Virus record (IMG/VR): IMGVR_UViG_3300050010_000209
Span: 1 to 36,839 of that record
Strand: one strand, 5' to 3'
Length of the DNA: 36,839 nt
DNA from: a virus
Of the stretch, positions 16,875-24,970 are shown piece by piece. Each line of letters begins with the position of its first letter. Positions within the stretch are counted from its first letter, which is position 1. The translations under genes were made by a program, and so were the position numbers. Under the pieces are notes generated by a model that was given only the letters and a program-made list of their open reading frames with translations, ran no database searches and was not told the origin of the DNA.

Positions 16875-17836
16875 GAGCGGCCGTCTTCAGATCGGGAGCA
16901 TATGGTGACTTGATGATGGCATCATCGGTCTTCGCTGGGCTCAAACAGCAAGGATATCACGTCACCTTGTACGCGGCCAGTCCCTCCAGCTGTATAGTAA
17001 AGAATGATCCAAATATTGATGTCATCATTGAACATGACATGAGCATGCCACAGGAGGAGCTATGTGGCTATTGGCTTGTCGAAGCGGCAAAATATGACAA
17101 GTGGGTCAATCTTTCAGCTTCAGTCGAGTGTGAATATCTACAGCTTCCAGGACAAACTACATACCAATATCCCCTTGAAGTTCGCAAAGCGTTGTACAAC
17201 AAGAACTATTTGGAGCATCAACATTTAATAGCGGGAGTTCCACATGTTCCCCAAATTAAATTTTGGCCGACCCAAGAGGAAGTAGATTGGGCTAATACGG
17301 AACGTCTGAAATACAAAGACAAGATCTTAGTGTGGGTGTTGGCGGGCTCATCTGTTCATAAAATGAATCCCCACATTAACAATTTCTGCGCCAACGTGCT
17401 AAAGTTGAACAATGTCTCTATTATTTTGGTAGGCACACCTGAACAGAACATTCTGGCTGAAGGATTACGCGGAGTCGAGAATGTTCATCTTTGCACTCAT
17501 TGGGATGTTAGGAGCTGTTACACCTTTGTGCAGCAACACGCAGATGTCATAATTGGACCAGAGACAGGAATAATGTCTGGAATGTGTCAAGAATCAATGA
17601 AGAAAGTCGTCTTGTTGTCACATTCTACGACCGAAAATCTAACTAGGGATTGGGTAAATACTTCTTCTATTTTTGCAGACCCAGAAAGACTTTCATGTGG
17701 AAACTGCTGTCTGCACCGGCTGTCCGATGGTGATGATGTTGCTAAGTTCGAGAATACTGGATATGCACTGTGTCAAGTTCACATCAACCCACAAGACATT
17801 TGGAATGCCGCGTTGCCGGCCATGTGCAATAAATAG
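16871..17836 (+). CDS. GT9-family glycosyltransferase (paralogue)
   Basis: A 321-residue protein with only the GT9 part: MRAAVFRSGAYGDLMMASSV at the N-terminus, WVLAGSSVHK at the start of the second Rossmann half, VIIGPETGIMSGM as the donor-binding loop and a C-terminal SCGNCCLHRL cluster. The same phrases occur in the upstream gene (QGYHVTLYA/QGYHVTVYA, NLTRDWV in both), so the pair arose by duplication. ATGA overlap with the upstream gene means coupled translation. Two related enzymes could add successive sugars or work as a heteromer; this is inference. Confidence 0.82.
   Translation: MRAAVFRSGAYGDLMMASSVFAGLKQQGYHVTLYAASPSSCIVKNDPNIDVIIEHDMSMPQEELCGYWLVEAAKYDKWVNLSASVECEYLQLPGQTTYQYPLEVRKALYNKNYLEHQHLIAGVPHVPQIKFWPTQEEVDWANTERLKYKDKILVWVLAGSSVHKMNPHINNFCANVLKLNNVSIILVGTPEQNILAEGLRGVENVHLCTHWDVRSCYTFVQQHADVIIGPETGIMSGMCQESMKKVVLLSHSTTENLTRDWVNTSSIFADPERLSCGNCCLHRLSDGDDVAKFENTGYALCQVHINPQDIWNAALPAMCNK
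17828..17835 (+). promoter_or_regulatory. T4-late-like promoter motif AATAAATA
   Basis: CAATAAATAGA overlaps the stop of the second GT9 gene and lies 26 nt before the ATP-grasp ATG at 17862. Confidence 0.45.
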
Positions 17837-17861
17837 ATAGAAACAAATTTAAGGGAGCACC

Positions 17862-19190
17862 ATGAGTAAAGTAGTCATAATTGATAACGAAGGGGTCATG
17901 TGCGCTCTCGCCTTTAGAGCTGCACAGGCTGGTCACGATGTTAAGTATTTCATTGAACCAGGGGAAGATAATAACGCTAAGACTATAGGCAAAGGGCTTC
18001 ACGCAAACATTGAGAAGGTAAAGGAATGGTTGCCACATGCCAGATCAGCAGACCTAGTCGTGACGGGGGACAATGCAAAGTACCTTGATAAGTTATCAAT
18101 GCTCAGGGCTCGCGGAGTTAACGTATTTGCTCCATCACAACGCGTGGCTGATCTTGAAATCAAGCGGGGTGTCGGTTTAAAGTTCCTTGAAGACCATGGA
18201 ATTGAAGTTCCCGAGTACACCCTCTTTAAAACGCTCAAGGAAGCAGAACAACACGTTCTTGACACTAAAGAACAATACGTGTTTAAGACCCTTGGGGATG
18301 AAGAAGATAAGTCACTGACGTTTGTTGGTAAATCACCTCAGCAACTTGTTCAACAGCTTAGAGATTGGCAGGCTGAAGGAATGACCCTTAAAGGGGAGGT
18401 AATGCTTCAGAAGTTTGTCAAGGGCATGGAATTCGCGGTTGCTAGTTGGGTTGGTAAAAATGGTTTCATCGGTCTTCCTCGTGAATCATTTGAACACAAA
18501 AAGCTTTATGCTGGAGAAAAAGGGCAGAATACCGGTGAGATGGGTACGGTGATGAAGTACGTCAAGAATTCGGCTCTATTTGATGAAGTTCTAAAACCAC
18601 TCGAAGAAGATTTGGTCAAGATGGGAGCCTTCACTAACGTTGATGTTAATTGCATCATAGACAAAAGTGGTAAGGTATGGCCTTTAGAATTTACATGCCG
18701 CTTTGGCTGGCCACAATTCAACTTGGATCTATTTGCTATTAAGGGTGATCCAATTCAATGGATGATAGATGCGTGTCAGGGAGATGATTCAATCAAGGCG
18801 AGCTCTGACGTAATAGTGGGGGTGTGCTTAGTGGTACCAGATTTTCCAGTGTCTAATGAGGACCGTGGACTAGCGATATATGGCATAACAGATAAGATAC
18901 AAAAACACATCCAACCGCAGTTCATCAAGGCAGGATCTTTTATTGATGACGTGGATGGAGAATTAGAAGAAGTAAAAGGCTGGGTTACAGCCGGATCATA
19001 TGTTGCCATTGCTGTTAATACTGGTAAGGATATTGATGAAGCTATTAAAAACACCTACAAAATTGTAGATGAAATTTCTATCAGTAACCTTGGATACAGA
19101 ACAGACATTGGAGTCAAAGTTCAGGAGACCCTTCCAGCGCTGCAGAAGCTTGGCTTCGCGTCAGAATGGCAGGAATATGAAAATGATTAA
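17862..19190 (+). CDS. PurD-like ATP-grasp ligase
   Basis: A 442-residue protein with the domain order of phosphoribosylamine-glycine ligase (GARS, PurD): N-terminal Rossmann part (DLVVTGDNAKYLDKLSMLRARGVNVFAPSQ), ATP-grasp with LQKFVKGMEFAVASW (about residue 181) and the metal-binding strand LEFTCRFGWPQFNLDL (about 275), and a C-terminal domain starting GVCLVVPDFPVS. The usual PurD N-terminal GGREHAL is replaced by DNEGVMCALA, and the NxRxGDPE-type signature is changed to CRFGWPQ, so a substrate different from phosphoribosylamine/glycine is likely. ATP-dependent carboxylate-amine ligation is expected. Location after two GT9 genes suggests joint work on one modification. GGGAG precedes the ATG. 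Confidence 0.82.
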   Translation: MSKVVIIDNEGVMCALAFRAAQAGHDVKYFIEPGEDNNAKTIGKGLHANIEKVKEWLPHARSADLVVTGDNAKYLDKLSMLRARGVNVFAPSQRVADLEIKRGVGLKFLEDHGIEVPEYTLFKTLKEAEQHVLDTKEQYVFKTLGDEEDKSLTFVGKSPQQLVQQLRDWQAEGMTLKGEVMLQKFVKGMEFAVASWVGKNGFIGLPRESFEHKKLYAGEKGQNTGEMGTVMKYVKNSALFDEVLKPLEEDLVKMGAFTNVDVNCIIDKSGKVWPLEFTCRFGWPQFNLDLFAIKGDPIQWMIDACQGDDSIKASSDVIVGVCLVVPDFPVSNEDRGLAIYGITDKIQKHIQPQFIKAGSFIDDVDGELEEVKGWVTAGSYVAIAVNTGKDIDEAIKNTYKIVDEISISNLGYRTDIGVKVQETLPALQKLGFASEWQEYEND

Positions 19191-19377
19191 AGACCCACAA
19201 ACCAGTCACAATATTGACATCGTCGGTGGAATAGCAGCAGCTATCATTAGCTCAAATGAATTTGTTCATGCTCTAAACGATGTCATCGCCCTGATAGTTG
19301 GCATTATGTCAATCGTCTGGTTTGGCATTAGAATCTATGATTGGCTAACAAACAAAAAGCCGCCTGATCTAGGTTAA
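19183..19377 (+). CDS. Small membrane protein, possible holin
   Basis: A 64-residue protein, MIKDPQTSHNIDIVGGIAAA..., with a weakly hydrophobic stretch (about residues 10-20) and a clear membrane segment VIALIVGIMSIVWFGIRIYDWL, followed by a short charged tail (TNKKPPDLG). I chose the ATG at 19183 because AGGA at 19171-19174 is eight bases before it; the ATG at 19177 would be too close. It overlaps the ATP-grasp stop by 8 bases. Size, topology and the end-of-operon place fit a small holin, but no endolysin is nearby, so this remains tentative. Confidence 0.6.
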   Translation: MIKDPQTSHNIDIVGGIAAAIISSNEFVHALNDVIALIVGIMSIVWFGIRIYDWLTNKKPPDLG

Positions 19378-19378
19378 G

Positions 19379-19969
19379 TTACTGCCAAACGACGGCGGTA
19401 ATTGCATCAAGAGTGGTTGCGGCATTGATTTGGTTGCGAAGCGTCACCCCTTTTTCGAACTGCGCTTGAACGAACACGCCAAGAGCAATGCCGACATTGA
19501 CCATGTCAGCTCCAGCAAGGGTGGTGGTCGAGTTGTCAGCCAGCGTCCAAACGATTGAATATGCCTGCCCTTGGGACGTTGCCAACACCGACAACTGAAC
19601 CGCACCTTGAATGCGCTGCTGTGATACGTCATCGCTGTCGAAGATGAATCCGTTCCAAGTAAAGCCACCAGTAAGGGCTGCATCACGAGCCGCCTTTACA
19701 ATGGTCCATTGATCCGACTGCGCTTGCGCTATTGACCGCTGATCTGCCCAAGCAAGCGTCTCCCAATTCCATGACTGGAAGGGAGACTGTTGGGCTGGAT
19801 AGGAAACAACAGCTCCATTTGCTACGTAGCCCGAATTCACGGCTACGTTCAAGTCCACTGGAAGGATTGCCTCTCCCTGTTGAGCCTGATAGACAGCTTG
19901 GTCTTCAGAGCAGCTAACAATTCTGTTTATCTGCCCCGTGTTCGTTGAATAAACTGCGTAATTACTCAT
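19379..19969 (-). CDS. DUF4376-like tail protein
   Basis: A 196-residue protein. N-terminus MSNYAVYSTNTGQINRIVSC with AILPVDLNVAVNSGYVANGAVV is typical of proteins encoded after phage fibres; the C-terminal half (GGFTWNGFIFDSDDVSQQRI...TLADNSTTTLAGADM) matches what I know of the DUF4376 fold found in tail fibre and fibre-assembly proteins. It overlaps the fibre gene upstream by 4 bases (ATGA) and converges with 19183-19377, leaving one base between the stops. Role: probably a virion protein or chaperone linked to the fibre 19966-21438. Confidence 0.75.
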   Translation of the reverse strand: MSNYAVYSTNTGQINRIVSCSEDQAVYQAQQGEAILPVDLNVAVNSGYVANGAVVSYPAQQSPFQSWNWETLAWADQRSIAQAQSDQWTIVKAARDAALTGGFTWNGFIFDSDDVSQQRIQGAVQLSVLATSQGQAYSIVWTLADNSTTTLAGADMVNVGIALGVFVQAQFEKGVTLRNQINAATTLDAITAVVWQ

Positions 19970-21438
19970 TTCATGATTCCTATTGCAATGATGCTGTTAC
20001 TAATCAGCGATGAGGTTCCACCCATCGTTGGCGCCAAGGCAAACGTGTAGGTGCCTGCGGCAAGTCCAGAGAATATGGCCGAAGTTGACGAGCAACCGGA
20101 ATAGCCCGGATTAATTGAGGTAGTGATCGTGCCGGTTGGGCTACCGCCATTTATAGTGATCGACAAGTTGACCGTTGAGCCGCTACCACCATTGATGAAG
20201 TTGATGAAGCCAATAACTTGAACCGATCCGGCCTGCGTCAGCGTAACCGTGCAAGAGGCAGGTGAGCCGGAAGCGGTTGCACCCACAGGAATCGTAACGG
20301 CGTTGTTTGCGAGCTGAAGCGTGTTAACTGCGAGATTGGCAATGATACCATTAGTTGCTGTGATCGCACCGGCGGCAATATTCCCGCCGGTTATAGTTGA
20401 TGCTGCGATCTGCGTTGCTGTTATGGTTCCAGAAGCAATATTCGCGGCGGTTATAGTTGATGCTGCGATCTGCGTTGCTGTTATGGTTCCCGTCGCGATT
20501 TGGGCCGCGGTAATAGTGTTGGCGAGAATATTATTAGCGGTAAGTGTTCCGGCGGCAATATTAGTACCGGTGATCGTGCCGGCGGCAATCTGAGTGGCGG
20601 TGATTGTTCCAGAAGCAATGGTGGACGCTGTGACAGCACCGGCGGCCAATTTCGCCGTGTTGACAGCACCGGCATTAATCAATGGGGTCGTAATTGCGTT
20701 ATTAGTGATCTGAGTTGTTGTTATCTGACCCGTCAACTGTGCGGCGGTGATCGATGCAATTTGAGCGGCGGTTAGCTGTCCGGTAATGTTAACCGCTGGT
20801 ACAGCTGCAACCCATGCCGCTCCATTGTAGAGATAGAGCTGACCGTTTGTAGAATTAGCGAAAAATTGTCCAGTAACTCCGGTAGCTGGTAAGCTTGAAC
20901 CAATACCCACCCCAACTTGTACCCAATGCCCACCATTAAATTGATAAAGAATACCATTCGCTGAATTAGCGAAAAATTGTCCATTGATACCCGTTGCTGG
21001 TAAAGTGGCGCCGGTAGGAACACCAACCGACTGCCATCCATTACTTCCGTATTGATACAGCGTATTGTTGCTAACATCGAAGAAAAATTGTCCATTGACA
21101 CCAGTTAATGGTAATGTGGCGCCGGTAGGAACACCAACACCTGTTGGTGTTCCTGCAACTTGAAGACCAGTGATGATAGCTTGAGTTTGGGCAGGCGTTA
21201 ATGGTGCGCCATTACCAATGCTTCCCGCTACCCATGTAGTTCCATTCCAGGTAATGCTTGAATTAATCGTTGTGTCAAAATACGGCCGGCCCACATACAA
21301 TCCCGTTGATGGTCGTTGATGCGTGGTTCCATACTGAGTGCCAGCGGATGCTACCTGCTGAACCTGCTGAAACCACTGCACTTCTGATTGAGTTCTGTCA
21401 GAATTTTGTGGAAGTACTAAGGAAAGTGATTGTGGCAT
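19966..21438 (-). CDS. Repeat-rich tail fibre protein
   Basis: A 490-residue protein with three parts. The N-terminus (MPQSLSLVLPQNSDRTQSEV, with GTTHQRPSTGLYVGRPYFD) resembles virion-attachment ends. Then come three units of about 38 residues with the phrase LPATGxxGQFFxNSxNGxLYxYNG, and a long series of 10-residue units (TITATQIAAS/TITAANIASG) of the kind that form fibrous triple-stranded shafts. A C-terminal beta-domain (SGSPASCTVTLTQAGSVQVI...) may be the tip. At DNA level part of the array repeats with a 60-bp period. Start ATG overlaps the hub stop by one base (TAATG). Role: host-binding fibre, by composition and order. Confidence 0.83.
   Translation of the reverse strand: MPQSLSLVLPQNSDRTQSEVQWFQQVQQVASAGTQYGTTHQRPSTGLYVGRPYFDTTINSSITWNGTTWVAGSIGNGAPLTPAQTQAIITGLQVAGTPTGVGVPTGATLPLTGVNGQFFFDVSNNTLYQYGSNGWQSVGVPTGATLPATGINGQFFANSANGILYQFNGGHWVQVGVGIGSSLPATGVTGQFFANSTNGQLYLYNGAAWVAAVPAVNITGQLTAAQIASITAAQLTGQITTTQITNNAITTPLINAGAVNTAKLAAGAVTASTIASGTITATQIAAGTITGTNIAAGTLTANNILANTITAAQIATGTITATQIAASTITAANIASGTITATQIAASTITGGNIAAGAITATNGIIANLAVNTLQLANNAVTIPVGATASGSPASCTVTLTQAGSVQVIGFINFINGGSGSTVNLSITINGGSPTGTITTSINPGYSGCSSTSAIFSGLAAGTYTFALAPTMGGTSSLISNSIIAIGIMK
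20391..20490. repeat. Tandem repeat, 60-bp period, in fibre shaft
   Basis: The 40-nt stretch 20391-20430 recurs identically at 20451-20490. It encodes two 10-residue shaft units, and such exact repeats allow length change by slippage or recombination. Confidence 0.9.
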
Positions 21439-23705
21439 TATTTCTCAGTCCCTTTACGAATTACAATAGAACCCATCGCGATGATGAATGGTACCGCGCT
21501 TTGAGTAACGAATTTAAGGACAAAATCTCTTCCCGATCCAAGTCGGCGCCAAATCACGCGTGGCGCTGAATAAACACCTGAAGCAGGTGTACCAATCGGC
21601 ACGGCGCGGCCTGAGCCGAAGGTATTACCATTATCCGTAGATTTGTACATTGTCATAGATGGTGCTGTATCACCGCTTGAAGCTAACTGGGATGTTTGAC
21701 TAAGCGCCATGTCCAAAAACAGTTCATCGATTGAAAATTGATTTCCATCATCATACAAGTGAACCGTGTCAACCTCACGATAGATGTAGCTTCCGTTGTC
21801 CGTATAGTTTAATGTGTCAAGATAGTACATGGATCCTGATACGCAATCAGATGCGTAATCACAGAAGTTGTACGTTATTCCAAGTGAGGATAAATGACGA
21901 TATGGATATACAATACCAGACATTGTTTCATTCCACAATCCAGTTGCATTATCGTAGTCAAATGTTCTATTACCAGTTGGGAAAGTAATCCTATAGATTG
22001 GATGTCCATCCACTACAAAGGAATAAGCAAGCGCGTCATTAACAACTGTAAATGAATTGATGATATTTTCAATATCGCCTGTGCTAATGCGGGTTGGAGT
22101 ATAGCCATTAAACATCATGATCTGTACTTGACCTTGAAAGTTTTGACCAAGGAAAGCAATGGAATTTTGAATATATGCACGACTCCATTTAGCAGCAAGA
22201 CCCCAATCCTGTTGTTCACCGGTAACGCGCTGATATGGGAATGGTGTGGTTCCAGCATCATACCAAAATTCCAGGGAACGAGTACCAAAAAGTACTACTC
22301 CACCTCCAGCGAACATATCAACCGCCACGATCTGGTCAGAACGGGTTTCAATTGATGCTGTTGTAAGAACATTCCAAAAAGTACCATCTTGATTGTTTGA
22401 AACGAACCAGTTACCCGTGCCAGCTTGCTCGCACAAAAAGTAACCATCGTTTGAAACAACCGTCGTGGCCCCAACTGGGAATCCTGATGATGGGGTAACT
22501 ATCGTACCTGTCGAAAACGCGGCAGGGGTACAAACAAACCCGGTACCATTAGGTGAGTTCACAGAGGTGTTGAGAACCGATAAAGTGTCACCTGTTTTGT
22601 AGCCGAAACCTGATGATGTTAGGGTAACGGTGGTGACAGCGGTAGCGGTTGCTGTACCAGTAAAGATTACGCCAGTACCAACTCCGCCGACCGAGGCGGC
22701 TGCAAATGAAAGACTATCAGTTGTTAGGTATCCAGAACCCGCCGCGGTTACAGTTAGCGCTGATGGAGCAACGACTACCGTTGGAGTTAGCACCAATCCA
22801 GATCCAGTTCCTCCAAGCGATGCGGCGGTAGCGGATAGTGTGTCGGTGCTAAGATATCCAGTTCCACCAGCGGTAATTACCGCGCTGGTAACAGCACCAC
22901 CTGCCAAAAAAACAACAATGATCGTAGCCTTAGCACCAGAGCCCGATCCACCAGTAAGGGATACATTCGTGTATGTGCCGGCTGTATAACCAGATCCGGC
23001 GGCGGTGATAGCAACGGTTGAGACAATTCCTGGTGAGACGACGACGGTTAGATTCGCTCCCGTTCCAGAGCCACCTGTAACTGAGACACCTGTAAAGACA
23101 CCGGCGGTGTAGCCGGTTCCTAATGCTGTAATAACCGGCGCTGAGAGGGCTCCGCCCGTTATAGCGATCGTTGCTTGAGCATTAGAACCTGAACCACCGG
23201 TCAAATAGGTATTTGGATAGGTACCAACCACGTAACCGGTTCCACCTGCCGTAATCGTTGGATTCGCATTCATGATACCTGCAGCGGTAGCAAGTCCTGA
23301 TGTTAATGTAAGATTGATGTTAGCAAACGCCCAATTACGAACCATCTGTGACACAATGATGATCGCTTGGAGCGTTGCTTGAGGAATAGATGTCAGACCT
23401 GGTGATAATGAAGCCACATAGGTAGCCACCGCATTATACGCCGTAATTTCATTCGCTGACATACCAAAGTTGTTGCTTGGACTTGTGATAATGAGCCCAC
23501 CAGACGTAGTATAAAACGTGTTTACATACGCGATGAAATTCGACAACGATGAAATTTCAGGTGCAGTCCACGTGAATGGATAGGATCCTGGCACTCCTGG
23601 TGGAGTGCTGTACATGTACGGTGGATTGGCAAGAGGATATCTGTAAAAGGGATTTGATATCGCTACCGTTGTTCCAATGGTAAATGGATTATTAATAGTT
23701 GGCAT
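21438..23705 (-). CDS. Tail hub protein, C-terminal half, with large N-terminal repeat insertion
   Basis: A 755-residue protein. From about residue 415 to the end it looks like the second half of P22 gp10-type packaged-DNA stabilisation/tail hub proteins: DGYFLCEQAGTGNWFVSNNQDG, ETRSDQIVAVDMFAGGGVVLFG, RSLEFWYDAGTTPFPYQRV, and IAFLGQNFQGQVQIMMFNGY. The first about 415 residues do not belong to that family. They comprise about 150 residues of unique sequence and then about seven Gly-rich units such as ITAAGSGYTAGTYTNVSLTG. The matching N-terminal half of gp10 is the separate upstream ORF 23705-24163. AGGA eight bases before the ATG and a TAATG overlap show real separate initiation. Confidence 0.82.
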   Translation of the reverse strand: MPTINNPFTIGTTVAISNPFYRYPLANPPYMYSTPPGVPGSYPFTWTAPEISSLSNFIAYVNTFYTTSGGLIITSPSNNFGMSANEITAYNAVATYVASLSPGLTSIPQATLQAIIIVSQMVRNWAFANINLTLTSGLATAAGIMNANPTITAGGTGYVVGTYPNTYLTGGSGSNAQATIAITGGALSAPVITALGTGYTAGVFTGVSVTGGSGTGANLTVVVSPGIVSTVAITAAGSGYTAGTYTNVSLTGGSGSGAKATIIVVFLAGGAVTSAVITAGGTGYLSTDTLSATAASLGGTGSGLVLTPTVVVAPSALTVTAAGSGYLTTDSLSFAAASVGGVGTGVIFTGTATATAVTTVTLTSSGFGYKTGDTLSVLNTSVNSPNGTGFVCTPAAFSTGTIVTPSSGFPVGATTVVSNDGYFLCEQAGTGNWFVSNNQDGTFWNVLTTASIETRSDQIVAVDMFAGGGVVLFGTRSLEFWYDAGTTPFPYQRVTGEQQDWGLAAKWSRAYIQNSIAFLGQNFQGQVQIMMFNGYTPTRISTGDIENIINSFTVVNDALAYSFVVDGHPIYRITFPTGNRTFDYDNATGLWNETMSGIVYPYRHLSSLGITYNFCDYASDCVSGSMYYLDTLNYTDNGSYIYREVDTVHLYDDGNQFSIDELFLDMALSQTSQLASSGDTAPSMTMYKSTDNGNTFGSGRAVPIGTPASGVYSAPRVIWRRLGSGRDFVLKFVTQSAVPFIIAMGSIVIRKGTEK

Positions 23706-24163
23706 TATTGGAATCCTAGCGCTTGCGTAATGGTCGTCAATGACGTTACATCATTAATAAGCGTGTTAATTTGCGTTTGGGACGCGGAGTTCACCACACG
23801 TGAATATGGAAAAACGTAACCAGCAACACCATCCACTACCATTAATTGATTTTCATTGATCGCCATTGACACAGGAGTAGTAGCATTGGTAAGCGTTCCG
23901 ACATTCAAGTAGCCGCCATTTATGCTTACTTGATAAAGATAGGTTCCGGCAACAACATATAGATATGCGCCGGCGGCGCACCATCCACGAATTGGATATG
24001 TTGGAAATGTTGTAAACAAAGTGAGACCTGGAGTACCACGAATAGCAACTCCTTCTTTTTCACCACCAAGAACTACCTCATAAAAGCAATTAACACGGTG
24101 TTGAGCGGTAATCTGCGGATTAATCGCCTTGACGCTTTCACCAAATATTGGAATCTTTTTCAT
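23705..24163 (-). CDS. Tail hub protein, N-terminal half (P22 gp10-like)
   Basis: A 152-residue protein whose sequence follows the start of P22 gp10-type proteins: MKKIPIFGESVKAINPQITA, RVNCFYEVV, IRGTPGLTLF, IRGWCAAGAYLYVVAGTYLYQV, VSMAINENQLMVVDG. Family members normally run on for another 300 or more residues; here the frame stops after ...TTITQALGFQ and the family match resumes deep inside the next ORF. The two chains may assemble into one hub, or this is a split with the repeat insertion between. The gene is preceded by the 64-residue gene with a TAATG overlap. Confidence 0.8.
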   Translation of the reverse strand: MKKIPIFGESVKAINPQITAQHRVNCFYEVVLGGEKEGVAIRGTPGLTLFTTFPTYPIRGWCAAGAYLYVVAGTYLYQVSINGGYLNVGTLTNATTPVSMAINENQLMVVDGVAGYVFPYSRVVNSASQTQINTLINDVTSLTTITQALGFQ

Positions 24164-24357
24164 TAGTTTCCACCTGGTCCAGTAACTGCATCAGAATATG
24201 TGACGAAGACGCGTTGATCTCCATCTCCAAAGAAGTATTTTCCGGTTGGAAGATTCCAACGTGAGCCTTCAACTTCTCGCACCATTTGGCCCCAATCTAC
24301 TATGCGAGTGGTTACCTTGTAGCCGAGATTTGAATACTGACGTGGTGTATTACTCAT
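24163..24357 (-). CDS. Small tail-region protein
   Basis: A 64-residue protein, MSNTPRQYSNLGYKVTTRIV..., without hydrophobic segments. Its Shine-Dalgarno (GGAGA) lies inside the end of the GIY-YIG gene, which it overlaps by 8 bases; its stop overlaps the start of the hub gene. Position between tail adaptor and hub suggests a virion or assembly role. No family recognised. Confidence 0.7.
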   Translation of the reverse strand: MSNTPRQYSNLGYKVTTRIVDWGQMVREVEGSRWNLPTGKYFFGDGDQRVFVTYSDAVTGPGGN

Positions 24358-24967
24358 AAAATTTTCTCCAATCCTTCATTGTTAGAATTCTTATGACAGA
24401 CGAATAATGAATTCCGAATTCAACTGCTATTTGGTGTCTGTCTTCACCATTAGAGCATCTTGTGATTATTTGTTCTGCTTTCTGTAAGTTTATTTTCCTA
24501 TGTGCGGCTCTGACGGTGTGTGATACCTTGTGAGGCTTTCTCATCTTTTGCTTTGTTTCTTCAGAATGCTTATACCCAAGCATTTGTGCTCTTAATAATG
24601 GTATTTGCTTTCTTACGGATTCTCTTATCTTTTGCTTTGTTTCTTCAGAAAGCTTTCTACCTAGGTTGAACGTATTACCGAGAACACCTCCACCACCCTC
24701 AGTAACATTCAACAAATTGTAGCCTTTATCCCGCGCCGACTTTATTAGATCTATTTCTGTTTCATTCCATATACCGTAGCACATTGGGAGTATGAATACT
24801 TCATAGTCATGCTTCTTTATCCAATCTGCTACAGGATGTCGTGATGTTCTATTTTTGGCACTATATTTATGCTCGTACAGACGTTTTGTCAATTTTCTAG
24901 TTGTCTGTCCAATGTATCTTACTAACCCGCTTGAATCAGTTAAATAATAACATATGCACTGTGCCAT
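24350..24967 (-). CDS. GIY-YIG homing endonuclease with NUMOD3 repeats
   Basis: A 205-residue protein. The N-terminal GIY-YIG nuclease has CICYYLTDSSGLVRYIGQTT (the GIY and YIG elements), the catalytic Arg region KLTKRLYEH and the metal-binding Glu in WNETEIDLIK. Two NUMOD3-type DNA-binding units follow (GRKLSEETKQKIRES and GYKHSEETKQKMRKP), then a helix-turn-helix-like end (EQIITRCSNGEDRHQIAVEF). This is the SegA/F-TflI-like free-standing layout. It lies three bases after the gp4-like gene and overlaps the next gene, so it has been fitted into the tail operon without breaking neighbours. It probably cuts the equivalent site in related phages. Confidence 0.9.
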   Translation of the reverse strand: MAQCICYYLTDSSGLVRYIGQTTRKLTKRLYEHKYSAKNRTSRHPVADWIKKHDYEVFILPMCYGIWNETEIDLIKSARDKGYNLLNVTEGGGGVLGNTFNLGRKLSEETKQKIRESVRKQIPLLRAQMLGYKHSEETKQKMRKPHKVSHTVRAAHRKINLQKAEQIITRCSNGEDRHQIAVEFGIHYSSVIRILTMKDWRKFYE

Positions 24968-24970
24968 TTC

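Noticed and set aside
22630-22989. Plus-strand 119-codon frame
   Set aside because: Antisense shadow of the glycine-rich insertion in the tail hub gene; same Val/Ala/Pro bias as other fibre shadows.
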